Source: Ophthalmolycus amberensis (taxonomy: Eukaryota; Chordata; Actinopteri; Perciformes; Zoarcidae). From it: a stretch of DNA of 64,000 nucleotides. Where the stretch lies: NCBI GenBank assembly GCA_024529925.1, contig JAFEUB010001430.1, forward strand, positions 79,501-143,500. The letters run 5' to 3'. The notes beneath the pieces were generated by a model that was not told the DNA's origin, did not search any database, and saw only the letters and a list, made by a program, of their open reading frames with translations. This document shows, one piece after another, positions 12,901 to 24,929 of the stretch; the stretch's first letter is position 1; every line of letters starts with the position of its first letter. A program made the position numbers and the translations under genes.

Positions 12901-14144
12901 AGCCCACTGGTTCCTAATGAAGATGTAAACCGATGTAAACAGATCACAAGTATGGTTTTATTTCTAAAAAGGTTAACACATTTTCTGAAACTACTGGACA
13001 CTGTAGTTTTCAGCAAATGTATCTCAAACAGGAGTGAATACTGCATTTGATGGGGACTATCTTCAGCTGCGGATGAATACACATTTGGCACTATATGGAC
13101 TTTTTGAGGCAGCAGGACCGATAGTGTATGTATGATTGACTTAAAATAAATAACAGTCCCCATGATCATGAATCATCATGATCATGAAGGAACATGTCAC
13201 CCAGTAAAAGAGTTTGACTCAGTGATGTGTTTTAGATGTTTTTTAGATAACAATAAAGCTTGATGCCACAGAGGAATGAGCTTTATTCGGATTTGACTAT
13301 ACTGGCAAGACTTTTTAGGATTGTCAATTTATTGTTGGTCTTAGTCTTTTCACCGAATTTTTGACAATGTCAAAAATTATATCACCAATCCTATTATTTA
13401 AGGTGGGTCTACCATCTATTGCATTCCAGATTATATGTATTGGTAAATGTGAGAAATATAGAGAGGGACATAACTGTGATGACTCTCATCTGTGTGCAGA
13501 CAGCACATCTGATCTAACAGTACATCCGCCCTGATTACGGTAATTAAGACACATCTGGACAACAAACGCAAAAGAACAGTCTGTGCTACACCCCAAAAAT
13601 AAACTTCAAAGCAGTGTTTGACATGTGTTTGTGTTTGAGACCTTGAAAGCAGACAGTGAATCAATCTTGGGGTCGTCGAGTCGGATGGCCTGGAAGGTTC
13701 CACTGTGACTGTACTGAACAACCCCCACTCTTGTGCCTGGGAAAACATACAACTGTGTTGACACCAAGTTGGCAGCCATCTTATGAAGTTTTTTTTGTCA
13801 ATGCACAAATCCTGAAGTCATTTAAGAACCACATGAGGGTGAATAAATGCATGACTACCTGTGTCTGACTTGGGGTCTTTGGCAAGGGATCCCAATCTGT
13901 TGATGGTGTTGATGACAAAGTTCTTCTCCAGGGTGAAATTGGTCAGACCCACTGACTCTGAGCTGTCGATCACGAACACAATGTCCAGGGCTCCGCAGCG
14001 TTTCTCACAGTCTGCAGACAAATCCCCAAACTGTGATAACCGGACAGCTTATCAGAGCATGTTCAGATCAGGAGCAGAAACACAGCAGCTAAACTCACCA
14101 CAGCAGCCACACGTTTCCCTGATGTAGTTCATAACATCACATTC
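6923..14144 (-). CDS. col6a2: col6a2 C1 and C2 von Willebrand A domain exons
   Basis: ECDVMNYIRETCGCC-DCEKRC links helix to C1. C1 holds VFVIDSSES (DxSxS), VGVVQYSHSG, AGGTWTPSALKYAWDHL and VVVITDGRFDPRDDD. A 39-bp exon codes PIVICPDLPCKS between C1 and C2. C2 begins RPVDVVFLLDGSER; its DxSxR metal site is non-canonical and I recall the same in human. The last exon holds AELAFVFVTDGI and RFVRWIC. Introns here are the longest in the gene (2.0 kb before the last exon, 1.5 kb after 13642) and carry transposons. Confidence 0.92.
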
Positions 14145-17100
14145 CTGCAGGAAGAAACATTATATCATTACATCCGGCATGTATTTCTCTAGATGCACCA
14201 GTGATAAAAGAGTGGTTTGATGAAATGTTCTTACAGTAAGGCCGGGATCTCCCTCAGGGCCAGGATCTCCCTGGAGAGAAAGAGAACACATTCAGTTACA
14301 GTTTGGGATTGCTAGCGGATAATGCTAATCTGTAACAAGTAAACATTTGGAAACATCAGCTTAGGTTGGCATTTCCTAGCTGGATGCAACACCCTATTTT
14401 GGGGAGTTGAAAGGCACCTGTATGTGGGTTTATCTGGTTTACAGTCCGCTTTATGTATACTTACACCACGCCCACCATCTCCTCTTGACCCTCTTAGGCC
14501 TGGCTCACCCAGAGATCCTGGCTCACCCTGTTGTGAGGAGAAAAATTAGCATTGTGTACTTGCCCTTTTCTCTCCAGTAACAAAATACATCCAACTCCAA
14601 TGAGTTACTCACTCCCTCTCCCAGAATTCCTTTATTTCCTGGGTCACCCTTTTGACCACAGTCTCCTCTGCTGCCACGAGGCCCAAGATTGCCGTTCACT
14701 CCTCTCTCACCCTGTACAGCAGCGGAGGAACGCTTTGTCAGGCGAGTGTGTCACTCCGGCAAGCAAATGTACTGAGACGAAGTGCATGTGTATGTTACCG
14801 TTGGTCCTCTTGACCCAGGGTAGCTGAAGCCAGGTCTTCCAAGGTCTCCCTGAATAGAAACAAAACAAACAGTCAAGACAAACTACAGCTGAAAACAGTC
14901 AGAGGAAGACGCTAACACACTTACACATACACAGAGACGCATACCTTTGGTCCAATCTGTCCAGGTTCTCCTCGAGATCCAACATCACCAGGGTCACCTC
15001 TGGTACCCTATGGTGCAAACCGTGTTAATGTAAAGTTGATGAAGTATCTTTTTCACATGATGCCAAATTGAGACCCGTAACCTACATTTTTCCCAGCCTC
15101 TCCTGTTGACCCCGGTGGTCCCCTGGGGCCTGGCAGGCCATTGTCTCCCTGTTCAGAGAGAAAGTTGATGACAGGTGCAACAATAGTGGACAGATTAAAG
15201 AGTTGTCTACGGTGTTTATATGAATATATACAAATTATACAGATAACATGGCTCTTCTAACCTTTGTTCCTTTGTTTCCTGATTCACCTGCAAGTCCTCT
15301 CGAGCCCTCGGGACCCATTTCACCCTGAAACATAAAATCTGCATTGAGCCCCCAAGTGGTGGAGTATTGTATCTCAATGAAAGAAATTATTTGAGCCGCT
15401 GCAAAAAGTTCATAATATGTTTCACAAATATTTCACACATGCGCAGTTGTTTACAAAAAAAAATGTACCTTGTCTCCCTTGATGCCATCTGACCCTTGAC
15501 CACCCTTTGGCCCATAGTCTCCTCTTCTACCCTAGAACGCAAGAACAATGACAAAATCAATGCATGACCAATGCAGGCTAACGATGAAGTGGAGCATGAT
15601 GAAGGTGAATCGGAAGTTCTTACATGCTCTCCTCTGGGTCCCGCAAGTCCAGGGGTTCCCTAAGAAAAACAACACACAGGTGAGCTACATGAAGCTATAT
15701 GTGCGTCAATGCATTTCTGTCTGTCTGTGATGAGCCTTACAATGTTTCCTTTAGGTCCAGGGATGCCAGGTGATCCAGAACTTCCTGTCTCTCCCTGCGG
15801 ACAAAGCACCAGAGTTTAGCGTTTCACCTCCAGCATTCCTCAAACCTATGTAACAGGACCTCAGATCTAATATCTGTCCCAGCAAAGAGCAGTGATCCCT
15901 GTCCCTGTGTTCCGATTTTACCTTTGGTCCAGCCTCTCCAGACGAGCCGGAGGGTCCAGCTCTTCCAGGGCGACCGGAATCTCCCTGAAAACAGGACACA
16001 ATCATATGCTCACAGTCAAGCAGAGTTTAACCAGAGGTTGGATGGCTGATGGATTTTGTTTCAAATGAAGACCATGTACCTTATCTCCTTCAGTTCCACC
16101 AAAACCGCGTTCACCGACGTCACCGGGGTGACCATCAGGACCCTATGAGGCGTCAAACACACACCATAAATAGGCCATAACTCAATACAATATGGATGTA
16201 TTGATCATTCAAAATTGTGTTGAATGTCATACTCGGTCGCCTGGGTCTCCTTTGCAACCGGGAGCTCCGATGCGTCCAATTTTACCCTGGGAAGAAGAAG
16301 ACAGTGGCATTTCAAAACTAGAGCTTCACTTCAAAATCATTCAGCCACTATTTTAAACTTTCAGAATAGAATCAGTGTTAGTCAGTAATGATTATAAGTG
16401 GTGTTGTGTCCCCTAAAATGGGCAACGAAACTTCCTCAAGTTAAGCAGCAGCTACCTTCTGTCCATCTGTCCCATTGCGTCCCGAGACGCCAGCCACGCC
16501 CTAACAATGAAGAGAGGAAACAATTAGAGAAGAAAGACCATACCATAACAAAATGTATGATAATTAATAGATTCGGTTAAATAGTAAATCATAAATGGAA
16601 AAAAAATCCTACCTTTTTCCCCTGAGTTCCCAATTCTCCCTGTGCGTGGACAGAAAACCAGCGGTCATTTTACATACGATCATTTTGTGCTTATTTAGTA
16701 ACAGATTTTGAGCTGTAATTTGACTAGAATTTATAATCATTCACCAACAAAGCCAGTCATTTATTTAAAGACTTAAGTTATGCATTGATGAACTCGATCC
16801 ACACAAAAGAGAAGTGCATGCCTCACCTTGTCGCCGAAAAGACCTGTTTCTCCCTACAGACAGGAGGAAGGAAAAATAAAATGTGTTTTTTTACAATACA
16901 GACACAAACCAACTTCGTCATATGTAAGCGAATAGTGAACGACGGGTGGGTGGATGTTGAATGTCTTACTTTGGAACCGGGCTGACCGATGGGACCTTCG
17001 ATACCGGGGTCACCTGGGCGACCTGTGTCTCCTTTAAGACCGGGGTCGCCGTTGTCTCCTTTGGCTCCCTGCAGTCAAGGAATTCAAAGGAGAAAACATG

Positions 17101-19422
17101 TGTGAAGAATAAAGTGACTCGTGTGCGAATCCCGTAAGTGTGAGTGTGTGTGGAAGCTCACTTTTTGTCCTCTGGGGCCTTTTGGACCATCAATCCCTGT
17201 TGTCTCCAGACAGGTCACTTTGTAACACTGCGTCACACAGATAATGAAGACAAACAGTCAGTGTTGATGCCCTCCGAAACATGAATCTTTATGATCATTA
17301 GTTGTGTGAGCATTCTCACCTCTACGAACGCCAGATGTTTCTGTGAAGACAAAAGGAAGAAGGTGTGAGCAGAAGACGCATGGATCGTGTCTCGTGTTTC
17401 TCTGTGTGTCTCTGTGGGTGTCTTTGTGTGTTACCATTGTCTTGATGATGCTGTCAATGGTGTCCGTATGTATGAGAGGTCTGCTTTGACTCAGATCCAC
17501 AGCCATGAATTCCTTCCTGTAGACGGATGCAGGAGAGTTGGCGATCTCCTTCAGCCCCGTCTCTTCCTTGTTATTGGATGCCGCAACTGCAAATATGTGG
17601 ATGAGATTATCGCGAGCTCTCTCTGCTGCCTCTTTGATGCCCCCGCACGGTGTTCCGGTTACGTGGCCGTCGGTGATGACCACAGCGAATCGGAGGGCGT
17701 TGGGGGATGTGGGTGAGCTCAGCATTTGCTGCGTCATGTTGCCGAGGGCGCAGTCGATGTAGGTGCCATCACCCAGGTATTCGATTTTCCTGAGTTCCTG
17801 GAAACAGCGTGAAACGAGTGAGACTTGTCGAGGCTGGATTACAAATTGGGAAAAGCAGGCAACCGTGCAGGAACCCAAGACCCTCAGGGTCTCTGAAGAT
17901 ATCAGGCCACAGCGATTTAGTCACCCAAAGCAGATTTACCCAGTCTTGATCTTCATTGGCATTAATAAGGGAAACTAGTAAAGAAAACTAGTAAATTAGA
18001 AAAAAACAAAACACTTAAGACGCCAACTCTGCACACATTTGGGTCTGCAGTCCTGAATGTTTTCCCAAAAGCCCTTAATCCTTTAGGTACATATAACATC
18101 ACATGTAGCAGATTTGTCAGACAAACATTCATTCTGTGAACTCTACTCCAGCGTAGTATAAAACCCTATGTTATGTAACTTCCTCAACATTTGTTGTGTT
18201 GTGTTTGTGTTGTGGTTTCAGAATGATGAAGACAGTTTGAGAACAATTAAAATGATGTAGGTTCTACAGAATGATATTTTTTTTTCCTTTGGCAACTATC
18301 ATGCTTTTCCAAATTGACATATGAATATTAGGATAAGATAAGGTAAAATAAGATGATCCTTTATTAGTCCCGCAGTGGGGAAATTTACAGGATTACAGCA
18401 GCATAGTGGATAGTGCAAACAAGAGACATAGTAAAAAAAAAACAAGATCAAAACAAGTATTATAAATAAGTAATAAAACAGTAAAGAATATTAAATAAGT
18501 AAAAAAGTAAAAAATCCACAATAACTAAAATATTATACAGAATAATTGTTGTGTTGCAATATTATATATGCAGACAGAATAATTGTAGTATTGCACAGTG
18601 TATTTATATTGCACAGATTTTTTGTTTTGTGTGGTCTACTCAAAATATCTGTAATCTATTGTCTCTAATGGCTTGAAAAGTAGTGTACAGCTGCCATAAA
18701 TGGGGGAAAAAAATCTCCCCCTAAGTTTTGGCTGAGCACCGAATTTTTGCAAAGTCGGACTCCGCCCCTGCGTGTAGGCATATATGTGTGTGTTGCCGTG
18801 TGTGTGTCACTCACAGTGATGAAATCGTTCTTGGCTGCGATGGGACTGAACACCTTCGATTTCCGGGAGAAGTGCAGTCCACCGGTCCTCCAGTTGACCC
18901 GCACAACACCATTTATTTCAGCATCATCCAACCGCTGTGCAAACTGCTCAACGAATTTCTACAACAACAAAAGGCACAACACATTATATAGCATACAGCC
19001 CACTTGGTTGACGGTCATTTAAGGATGATGACACTGTGAAACAGGGATATCTTGTGTCGAGGCTTAATTGAAAAGTATGCAGATAAACAAGGAACCTTGA
19101 TGCTCTCCACCAGCGCGCCAGGGGGCGGCTCCTGCAGGGCAATGGTCTCAGATGTGTCGATGGTGAAGTACACGTCTATGGGACATTCATTTGTCTCTGG
19201 AGGGAATGCAAAAAAAACACACGTAAAGCCTCCGTGGAAAATTGCAATGCACTCAAATAAGCAAGATGAAAAGTTCCATGGCATGTCACTAAAACTGTGT
19301 CAACATATTAACATGACAACAAAGGGTTCAGTTTCATGGCACTCACTGCTGCACTCTGTTTGCTGGCCGTGAGTCAGGGCTCCCAAAAGAAGACAGAGCG
19401 CGATGACCTCTAACCCCAGCAT
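6923..19422 (-). CDS. col6a2: Collagen VI alpha-2 chain, complete
   Basis: There are 31 coding exons in gene order: 19347-19422, 19096-19196, 18815-18958, 17435-17797, 17320-17340, 17162-17227, 16970-17068, 16827-16853, 16613-16639, 16456-16500, 16233-16286, 16080-16142, 15922-15984, 15741-15794, 15624-15659, 15469-15531, 15262-15324, 15086-15148, 14945-15007, 14799-14849, 14613-14711, 14465-14527, 14235-14270, 14099-14144, 13859-14011, 13642-13736, 11959-12140, 11687-11865, 11539-11577, 9166-9500, 6923-7192. They sum to 3039 nt (1012 residues), near the mammalian length of about 1019. Order: signal peptide, one N-terminal von Willebrand A domain, 335-residue triple helix, two C-terminal A domains. 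It ends in RWIC, as I recall for human COL6A2. The secreted chain forms collagen VI with alpha1 and an alpha3-type chain. Individual splice sites may be off by a codon. Confidence 0.95.
7235..7430. mobile_element. MITE fragment (TTAGCTTAGC family)
   Basis: Shares GAT(C/T)GATACC-type text, here AGATCAATACCGCTCTCATG, and the AGCTTAGCGTAAAGACAGGAAGCAGG block with the copies at 7455-9117 and 36116-36509. Only part of the element remains. It lies in the last col6a2 intron. Confidence 0.5.
7455..9117. mobile_element. MITE with inverted ends (TTAGCTTAGC family), interrupted by a hAT-like element
   Basis: The left arm (7455-7554) starts GAATAGTTCGACATTCTGGG; the right arm (8650-9117) ends in the inverted form, AAACTATTCC. 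Arms also share inverted GAGAAGAT(T/C)GATACC text. Inside is the block CTTATGC-CAAGCTAAGCTAA. The two arms are separated by a 1.1-kb insertion with its own target duplication. No coding capacity. Confidence 0.6.
7555..8649 (+). mobile_element. hAT-like element with transposase relic
   Basis: Ends are CAGTGGCGGGCC and GGCCCGCCACTG, a perfect 12-bp inverted pair. Flanking octamers CTGTACAG (7547-7554) and CTGGACAG (8650-8657) match at 7 of 8, as expected for a hAT target duplication. On the plus strand, 7885-8047 reads SAASVEQTFSASNTLKRIQQ, like the C-terminal dimerisation region of hAT transposases (ASVERxFS, then LSSL). Nothing else of a transposase is left. A second copy stands at 57752-58520. 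Confidence 0.65.
9511..9534. repeat. Short CA/TA microsatellite at a splice acceptor
   Basis: CACACA then TATATA immediately upstream, in gene sense, of the 335-bp C2 exon of col6a2. Confidence 0.7.
10633..10919 (-). CDS. col6a2: Alternative last exon of col6a2 (C2a-type C-terminus)
   Basis: An acceptor (CCACTTGTTTCAG) opens a 95-codon frame ending ALGLC-stop. Its first two bases complete a split codon in the same phase as the exon at 9166-9500, so it can replace that exon after 11687-11865 or 11539-11577. It is not a von Willebrand A sequence; it contains APPPWKPMAEERSPS and GLSEQQYGVGVATMAY. Human COL6A2 is known to make a C2a form from an alternative 3' exon in the same intron. A minus-strand AATAAA lies at 9750-9755, about 0.9 kb past the stop. 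I infer a conserved short isoform; sequence identity to the human exon was not checked. Confidence 0.65.
12141..13641. other. col6a2 intron, no features seen
   Basis: A 1.5-kb intron between two C1-domain exons. AT-rich, with a short palindromic CATGATCATGAATCATCATGA-like patch near 13160-13185. I see no exon, RNA gene or recognisable repeat in it. Confidence 0.4.
14235..17340 (-). CDS. col6a2: col6a2 linker and triple-helix exons
   Basis: A 21-bp exon (KHLAFVE) and a 66-bp exon (CYKVTCLETTG start) lead into Gly-X-Y repeats. Helix exons measure 99, 27, 27, 45, 54, 63, 63, 54, 36, 63, 63, 63, 63, 51, 99, 63 and 36 bp, all phase 0. The 51-bp exon breaks the triplet rhythm at GFSYPGS. A helix cysteine occurs in GAPGCKGDPG, as in mammals, and another in GDCGQK. 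RGD triplets occur in the exons at 14945-15007 and 15469-15531 and are possible integrin sites. The helix ends GDPGLT before ECDVMNY. Confidence 0.92.
17435..19422 (-). CDS. col6a2: col6a2 signal peptide and N1 von Willebrand A domain exons
   Basis: Exon one codes MLGLEVIALCLLLGALTHGQ, a typical signal peptide. The A domain starts with ECPIDVYFTIDTSET; the metal-site motif is DxSxT rather than the usual DxSxS. Other A-domain marks are GTYIDCALGNMT and AVVITDGHVTGTPCGG. The 363-bp exon 17435-17797 codes most of the domain. The ATG follows a likely splice acceptor (CAG at 19439-19441), so at least one non-coding 5' exon must lie upstream. The intron at 17798-18814 holds a retroposon tail. Confidence 0.9.
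18331..18625. mobile_element. Retroposon 3' tail
   Basis: The text ATCCTTTATTAGTCCCGCAG and GGGGAAATTTACAGGATTAC, followed by A-rich and AATAAGTAATAAAACAG stretches, matches what I remember as a very common teleost LINE/SINE 3' end. No ORF is present. It lies in the third coding intron of col6a2. Confidence 0.45.
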
Positions 19423-22400
19423 CTTCCTCTTGTCCTGTCTGACACATAAAGACACAAGACAACACACAACTGAGCAAACAATCTGTTTGATTTCTCACTC
19501 GATCCCTCAAAAAACAATAACTAAATAAAAATAAAAGTCCTGGAAAAGAGAAAAAATGCAGGACAAACACTGAATTGCAGAAATGGAAAGACATTTATGT
19601 GACTAACTTAAAGCCAAAATCAAGAAATAAGTTGTAATTGTGAAGTCGGTTATTTTTGCTGGCTGTAGTCTAATATTACTGAATTTTCTTATCATTCCAC
19701 ATACTGAATGATTTTTGTCACATAGTGAGTAGTAGTAGTTGATTGCAAAGTAATTTGTAAAATCTAGATTCTGCATCTGGTATCAGTTTAATTGTACAAG
19801 GAACAGTCCGCTCATGGTTGCACAGGGAACAAAATGGCCGCCACAGAGCTATGACAGGTTTGAAAGGATCAGGGTGTTGAACATGGCTCTTCTCTCTTGT
19901 GTTAAATGGTGGAAATGGAGACGACAGAAGTTCGAAGAAGTGATAGATCTCAATTTAGGCTGACATTTGCCTCATTGTGGATTATTCACGCAGAAACCTG
20001 AACAGGCCTCAATATGCTGCCAAACGTCAGCCGCAACCAATGGGAGTTCAATCAGATCCAATATACACAGGCCTAAGCACTTGAAGAACTCACTGTTTCA
20101 CCAAATGAATCCCGTAAATTCAAGGATAGAAATTACAGTAATTATACGAACTAAACATAGCACCTCCTCCTCTCAAGTCAAGGACAATTTTAACAGACAT
20201 GACATTGAGTGATGACACAAAATGAATAGACTTTGGATGCATTTGGCAGCAGTGAGCAGGCTGCTGATTGACTATAGTCAGACTCACATTTAGTTTTTAA
20301 ACCACAAGATTTCACAAGGCCTCAGTCTGCTGCCCTCCAGAGGCGTTCCCTTCCCTTACAGCCAACCTCTGTTCACCGGCTGTCTTAGATGGATTAACCC
20401 GCACATTGCTCCTTATTTGTGATTTGGCAAAACAGAAATTTATATAGGGATATCCATTATGTAAATTCTGACAAGACAGGAAATCGTGCAGGACCTGTCT
20501 TAATGGCCTTGTTATCCCAAGAGTGCACATTCTAAAACAAATTATTAATCAGATTACCACAAACAACTAACACACACATACACTTGATATGAGGCCTTCA
20601 GGGCCCCTGCGGGTCAGGGCCCGGGACAGTGCACACTCTGTCTGATTAATAATCCAGCCCTGCTGGCTATGTCAACAAAGCCTTCGATCAAGTGTCTTTC
20701 CATCCCATCAACTCCAAAAATCTCCACCAGATCTGAACCAGCAAGTGTCCACCACTGGACCTGCCAACTGATGTACACTGCGGCATAACCTACTGTATAG
20801 TTACACTGTAAAATAAAAGCATCCTCTCCCTAAAAAAAACAGTTTATGATGTAATTTTCAATGTAAGGCCAGCAATTTGCCTTAAAATTATAATTTAAAA
20901 AAAAGACAATTCTCAAAAATGTAATGTGATTTGAAATAAAATAACCTCACACCTGCTGGCAGCTTTAAAAAAAATCCATTTACAATACTTTCAGACACCA
21001 TTCCAGGCCTTCTTTAAAAAATTCAAAGTGCACAGCAACCGACAGACTAGTCAGCCACGCGCTTTGCTGTGGCTCCCTCTGGCGGACTGACAGCTGTGAG
21101 CTGCGGAGAAGTCGCTAACTGCAGATGTTCCCACTCCTTTCCCACTGTCCTGGCCAGGGGAATAAGTGCGAGTCCCCGACAGCCTTTCACCACTGCACAG
21201 GTAAACACCATGCAAAAGAAAACATGCAGAGATAACAGCACAACTGAGAGAGCCCATGTTCTATTTGTGTTGTTGTCATGGGCAATTTGTTTATGGTTTT
21301 GAAGGACTCAAAGTTTATTCTCGCAGCAGTTTGGTTTGCTGAGAAAAAACCCTAATTCCTGTTAATGAGAGTACGTTTGAAGTCATGCAAAGAGACAGAG
21401 AGCGAGAGACACAGAGAGACAGAGAGACAGAGAGACAGAGGCAAAGACAGGCAGAACATCACAAGGGGAATAAAGGAGATAGAAGGAGGGAGAAAGAGAT
21501 TGGCACATTGCTGTGCGTAAAAGTGCTGCTTACCCGAACTTTTTCGAACAACTTCAAAACGTAATGAGCTTCTGATCCTCTGTTGATTAACTCCTCATCT
21601 CAGCAGGAGGGAAATACGAGAGAAAAAGAGAGATACGGGAGGTAGAAAATTGGAAATAAAGCCCTGGATGCGCGTTTACTTCGCAGAAGAGCCGTCCGTT
21701 CGCTCTCCTGTCCCGGTTCAGCCCCAGAAGCAGGCTCTGATCCCTCCTCCTGTACGCGCACGACGCACCCCAGTGCCCACTGCTGACCACTTGGAGGCGC
21801 CATGGCTCCGCAGGAACCCGTGTGAGCGCGCGCGCGCGTACCCCCAGTATCACTGCCATGAACCAGTAAAAGAGGATGCCAAAGCGCAGCTGGGGTTTTG
21901 AACAGATTGCCCATTATGGACGATGCCTCAAACTGCTCAAACAGATTGTAATGTGGCAGTAATTATCAGGAGCTATGACAACTTAACTGATGCCCTCAGC
22001 GGAACACATGGGGAACCCTGGGACACTGAGCTTTAATGTCCCTGAGATAGAACATCTAGGAGGTTTCCATGGTTAATCTCGTACATGTGGTGAGTCAGTT
22101 TGAAATAGAACAGGATAAAGAGTAGACTTAACCCCCCCATACTCATAAACACACACACGCACACACACACAAATGGACCTTGCTTGTGTCTGGTGGTCTG
22201 GTTGCAATTAGAAGGCAGAGTAAGAGGAGTTTATACTCGATGTAAACACTAACAGATTGTCCATGAGTCTGCTCACCATGTTTATACGCATGTAGGTGCT
22301 TCAGCCGCCCGTTTGCAGGCCTATGTGTTGGTGGACACAGTGTGTGGTCTCCCTGTTAGCATATGCCATGTATGTACACATATCGGCATGGACACTCACA

Positions 22401-22900
22401 TCTGCCCTCTGTGAAGGGAATGCATATTCTTTCATCATTCCATAGTCGCTGATCACATGTTGCTGCAGCTGCAGAAACACTTGCGTGCATCAGAGTGTTC
22501 AATTTGCTTGAACGCTCTGATGTGGCCTGCACAGCTGCCGACGCATTAACCAGTAACACTGCCACTAATGTGTTATCCAGGCCAGGAGGCGATGTCGGGA
22601 ACATGCCTCTACATCCGAGTCCACATCCGTTACATGGGAGGCTATCAGTTTCAAGAGAATACAGGGTCATTTGAGTGAACTGAGTATGGCAGGTTGTGAT
22701 GTGAATGACTGGAGACTGGAATCCATGTCTTTGAGAATATCACATCGAAGGGACATTTGATAAAAGTGTGATCAGTCATGAGAAATTGCTGCTGGTGTAC
22801 TTGCAGAAACGTGATGTATTTATACACAGAAGTTTTGACTTTTTAGTCCCTCGTGCTTTTTAATTGGACTTCATCTGAAGGTATAGTGGGCTGTGATCAA
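19423..22900 (-). promoter_or_regulatory. Upstream region of col6a2 (probable non-coding first exon and promoter)
   Basis: The splice acceptor 16 bp before the col6a2 ATG requires an upstream non-coding exon. The best candidate zone is 21500-21900, which is locally GC-rich and contains a GCGCGCGCGCG run near 21828-21838 in otherwise AT-rich sequence. I could not place a transcription start. No protein gene is visible on either strand. Confidence 0.3.
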
Positions 22901-23199
22901 GAGGTGGTTGGAGTTGAGACAGCAGTCAGCATTTTGCCAAGTGCAGAGAAAAGCAGAGGAGGAGACGGGCAGCTGCTGACCAGAGTTATTACTCTCTGAA
23001 GCTGTTCTCTCGTCTTGGCCTGGGAAGGGTTTTTCCTTAAAAAGAGAAGAAGAGAGGAGTGGAGCAGTGTGTTTGTGTGTGTGTGTGCGTGCGTGTATGT
23101 GTGTGCGTGTGATGGAGAGGGGGGGTTCTGGTCTCTTTTAAAGTGTGACTCATGGAACAGGAATGGCCTCCCTCCCAAATAAGAGTAAATCAGCCTCTG

Positions 23200-23235
<36 letters not shown>

Positions 23236-23305
23236 GCACACACACACACACGCACACACACTCTCTCTCTCTCTCTCTCTCACTCTCTCTCTCTCTCTCT
23301 CACTC
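23200..23305. repeat. Compound CT/CA microsatellite
   Basis: (CT)n, (CA)n with CG interruptions, then (CT)n again, over about 100 bp in the col6a1-col6a2 intergenic region. Confidence 0.9.
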
Positions 23306-23789
23306 TTTACATTTTTTTACACAGCTCGACTCTCCCGACATCACTGCAACCTTTCCCTCACCGTACCACGGAAAACACACAAGGAACGACTCAGTTCACG
23401 TCCCGTGCAAACATGCACAAAGACAAAAGCTGGGACGACAAGAAGAACATGAAAGCAAAGCATATGCGTGCAATTGCACAAATCCACACAGTCAAACAGC
23501 GGAGGCATGTTCATGCTATCTGCAGCATGCACAAATATGACTGTCTGCATTTGTAAGGGAGGGATGCAGCGCTCCCAGATGCTGTCCAGTGCAGCTCCTG
23601 AATCTGAAAGGCTACGTCGAAGAACAAACAAACAGGATATTACATAAAAATGACAAGAAGCTGACATTTACTCCTCTTTTCCTTTGTTTCTTTTCGGAAT
23701 CTATTCCCCTCCTTTCCTCCAGATGTGCTTTCTGTCCAGACAAGGCAGCTGGGAGTTGTTAGCCCAGTGCATCATGAACAAACAAACAC

Positions 23790-23794
23790 AAACA

Positions 23795-23844
<50 letters not shown>
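23790..23844. repeat. CA microsatellite
   Basis: CAAACACAAACA units run into a pure (CA)n tract of about 45 bp. Confidence 0.9.
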
Positions 23845-23845
<1 letters not shown>

Positions 23846-24929
23846 GGTCGTGCACACATCCATCCATGTGGGAAACTTATGTCATTACCAGTGAATTTCG
23901 GTGGAAAATGGTTGTGCTGAGGTCTGAGAGTAAGATGGTAGTGAGAAGTTCAATCGCTTCAGAAAACAGGACGGAGGAAATTGGGTCTCAGAAAAAACTG
24001 CAGAAGAGCCAAGACAAATTTCTGAGGAACAGTCCCCCTCACACTCAAACCAAAGCCACATACACACATATCAAACAGATGGCACATGCACACATGCTGT
24101 AAATCATGCACAGAAATATGCATCGCCATGCGAGTGGGCACACCCATGCACATGCACATGCATACGCACAAACATACACACACGCAGCGGCTCTGTGGAA
24201 TGCTCTGATAAGTGCAGTTTTGGCTTCGGATCTTCAAAAATGACTTCGACACAGGAAGAGATTCATCAAACAGCGCAAACACATACACTACAGCGCATGT
24301 ACGTGCACACACACACAAGAACGGACACAGACGAGATCAAAATCCGGACCACAGGGGGAAAAAAAAGCAGGAAAGGAGCTCAAGCTGAGACAGTTCCACT
24401 GAAATGCAGTCCGGGTGTGAACTTTTAATATAAAACATGTGTCTCATTGAGCCATAGCAAAGAAGACGTTTTCAGACATTTGCGTGTCCATTCACGGTAT
24501 GTTTTTTGTGTTTTTCACAAAACAATGTTTGTAGTGATACACCCTTGACCCTTGAACGAGAAATTCATTCTTCTCTTGCGCCTCTTCAACAGGGAGGTCA
24601 GAGGTCAGGCACAGCTGCAGCACAGCAACCCTGGTGCCGGTAGAGATGTGCTCAAGGGCACCTTAGCAGGCTGATCCGTGCTGGTATTTGGGGGAGTCTG
24701 CCTACTACACTGTCACTCTGCTGCATCCAGTAGTTAAAGAATAAATCAGCTTTTTCTGACAACCTGAGTCTTTATTAGTGGTCATTATAACGTCTTACTC
24801 ACAAAGTTATGTGCTTAGGTCAGGGGACATGATGACATCACTAAAGATCAACAAGGTAGAAAAATGAGCAGTCAGGTGACAACAGTGAAAAACAGGTAGT
24901 AAACATACTGCCACTTTTGCCTAGTTTTG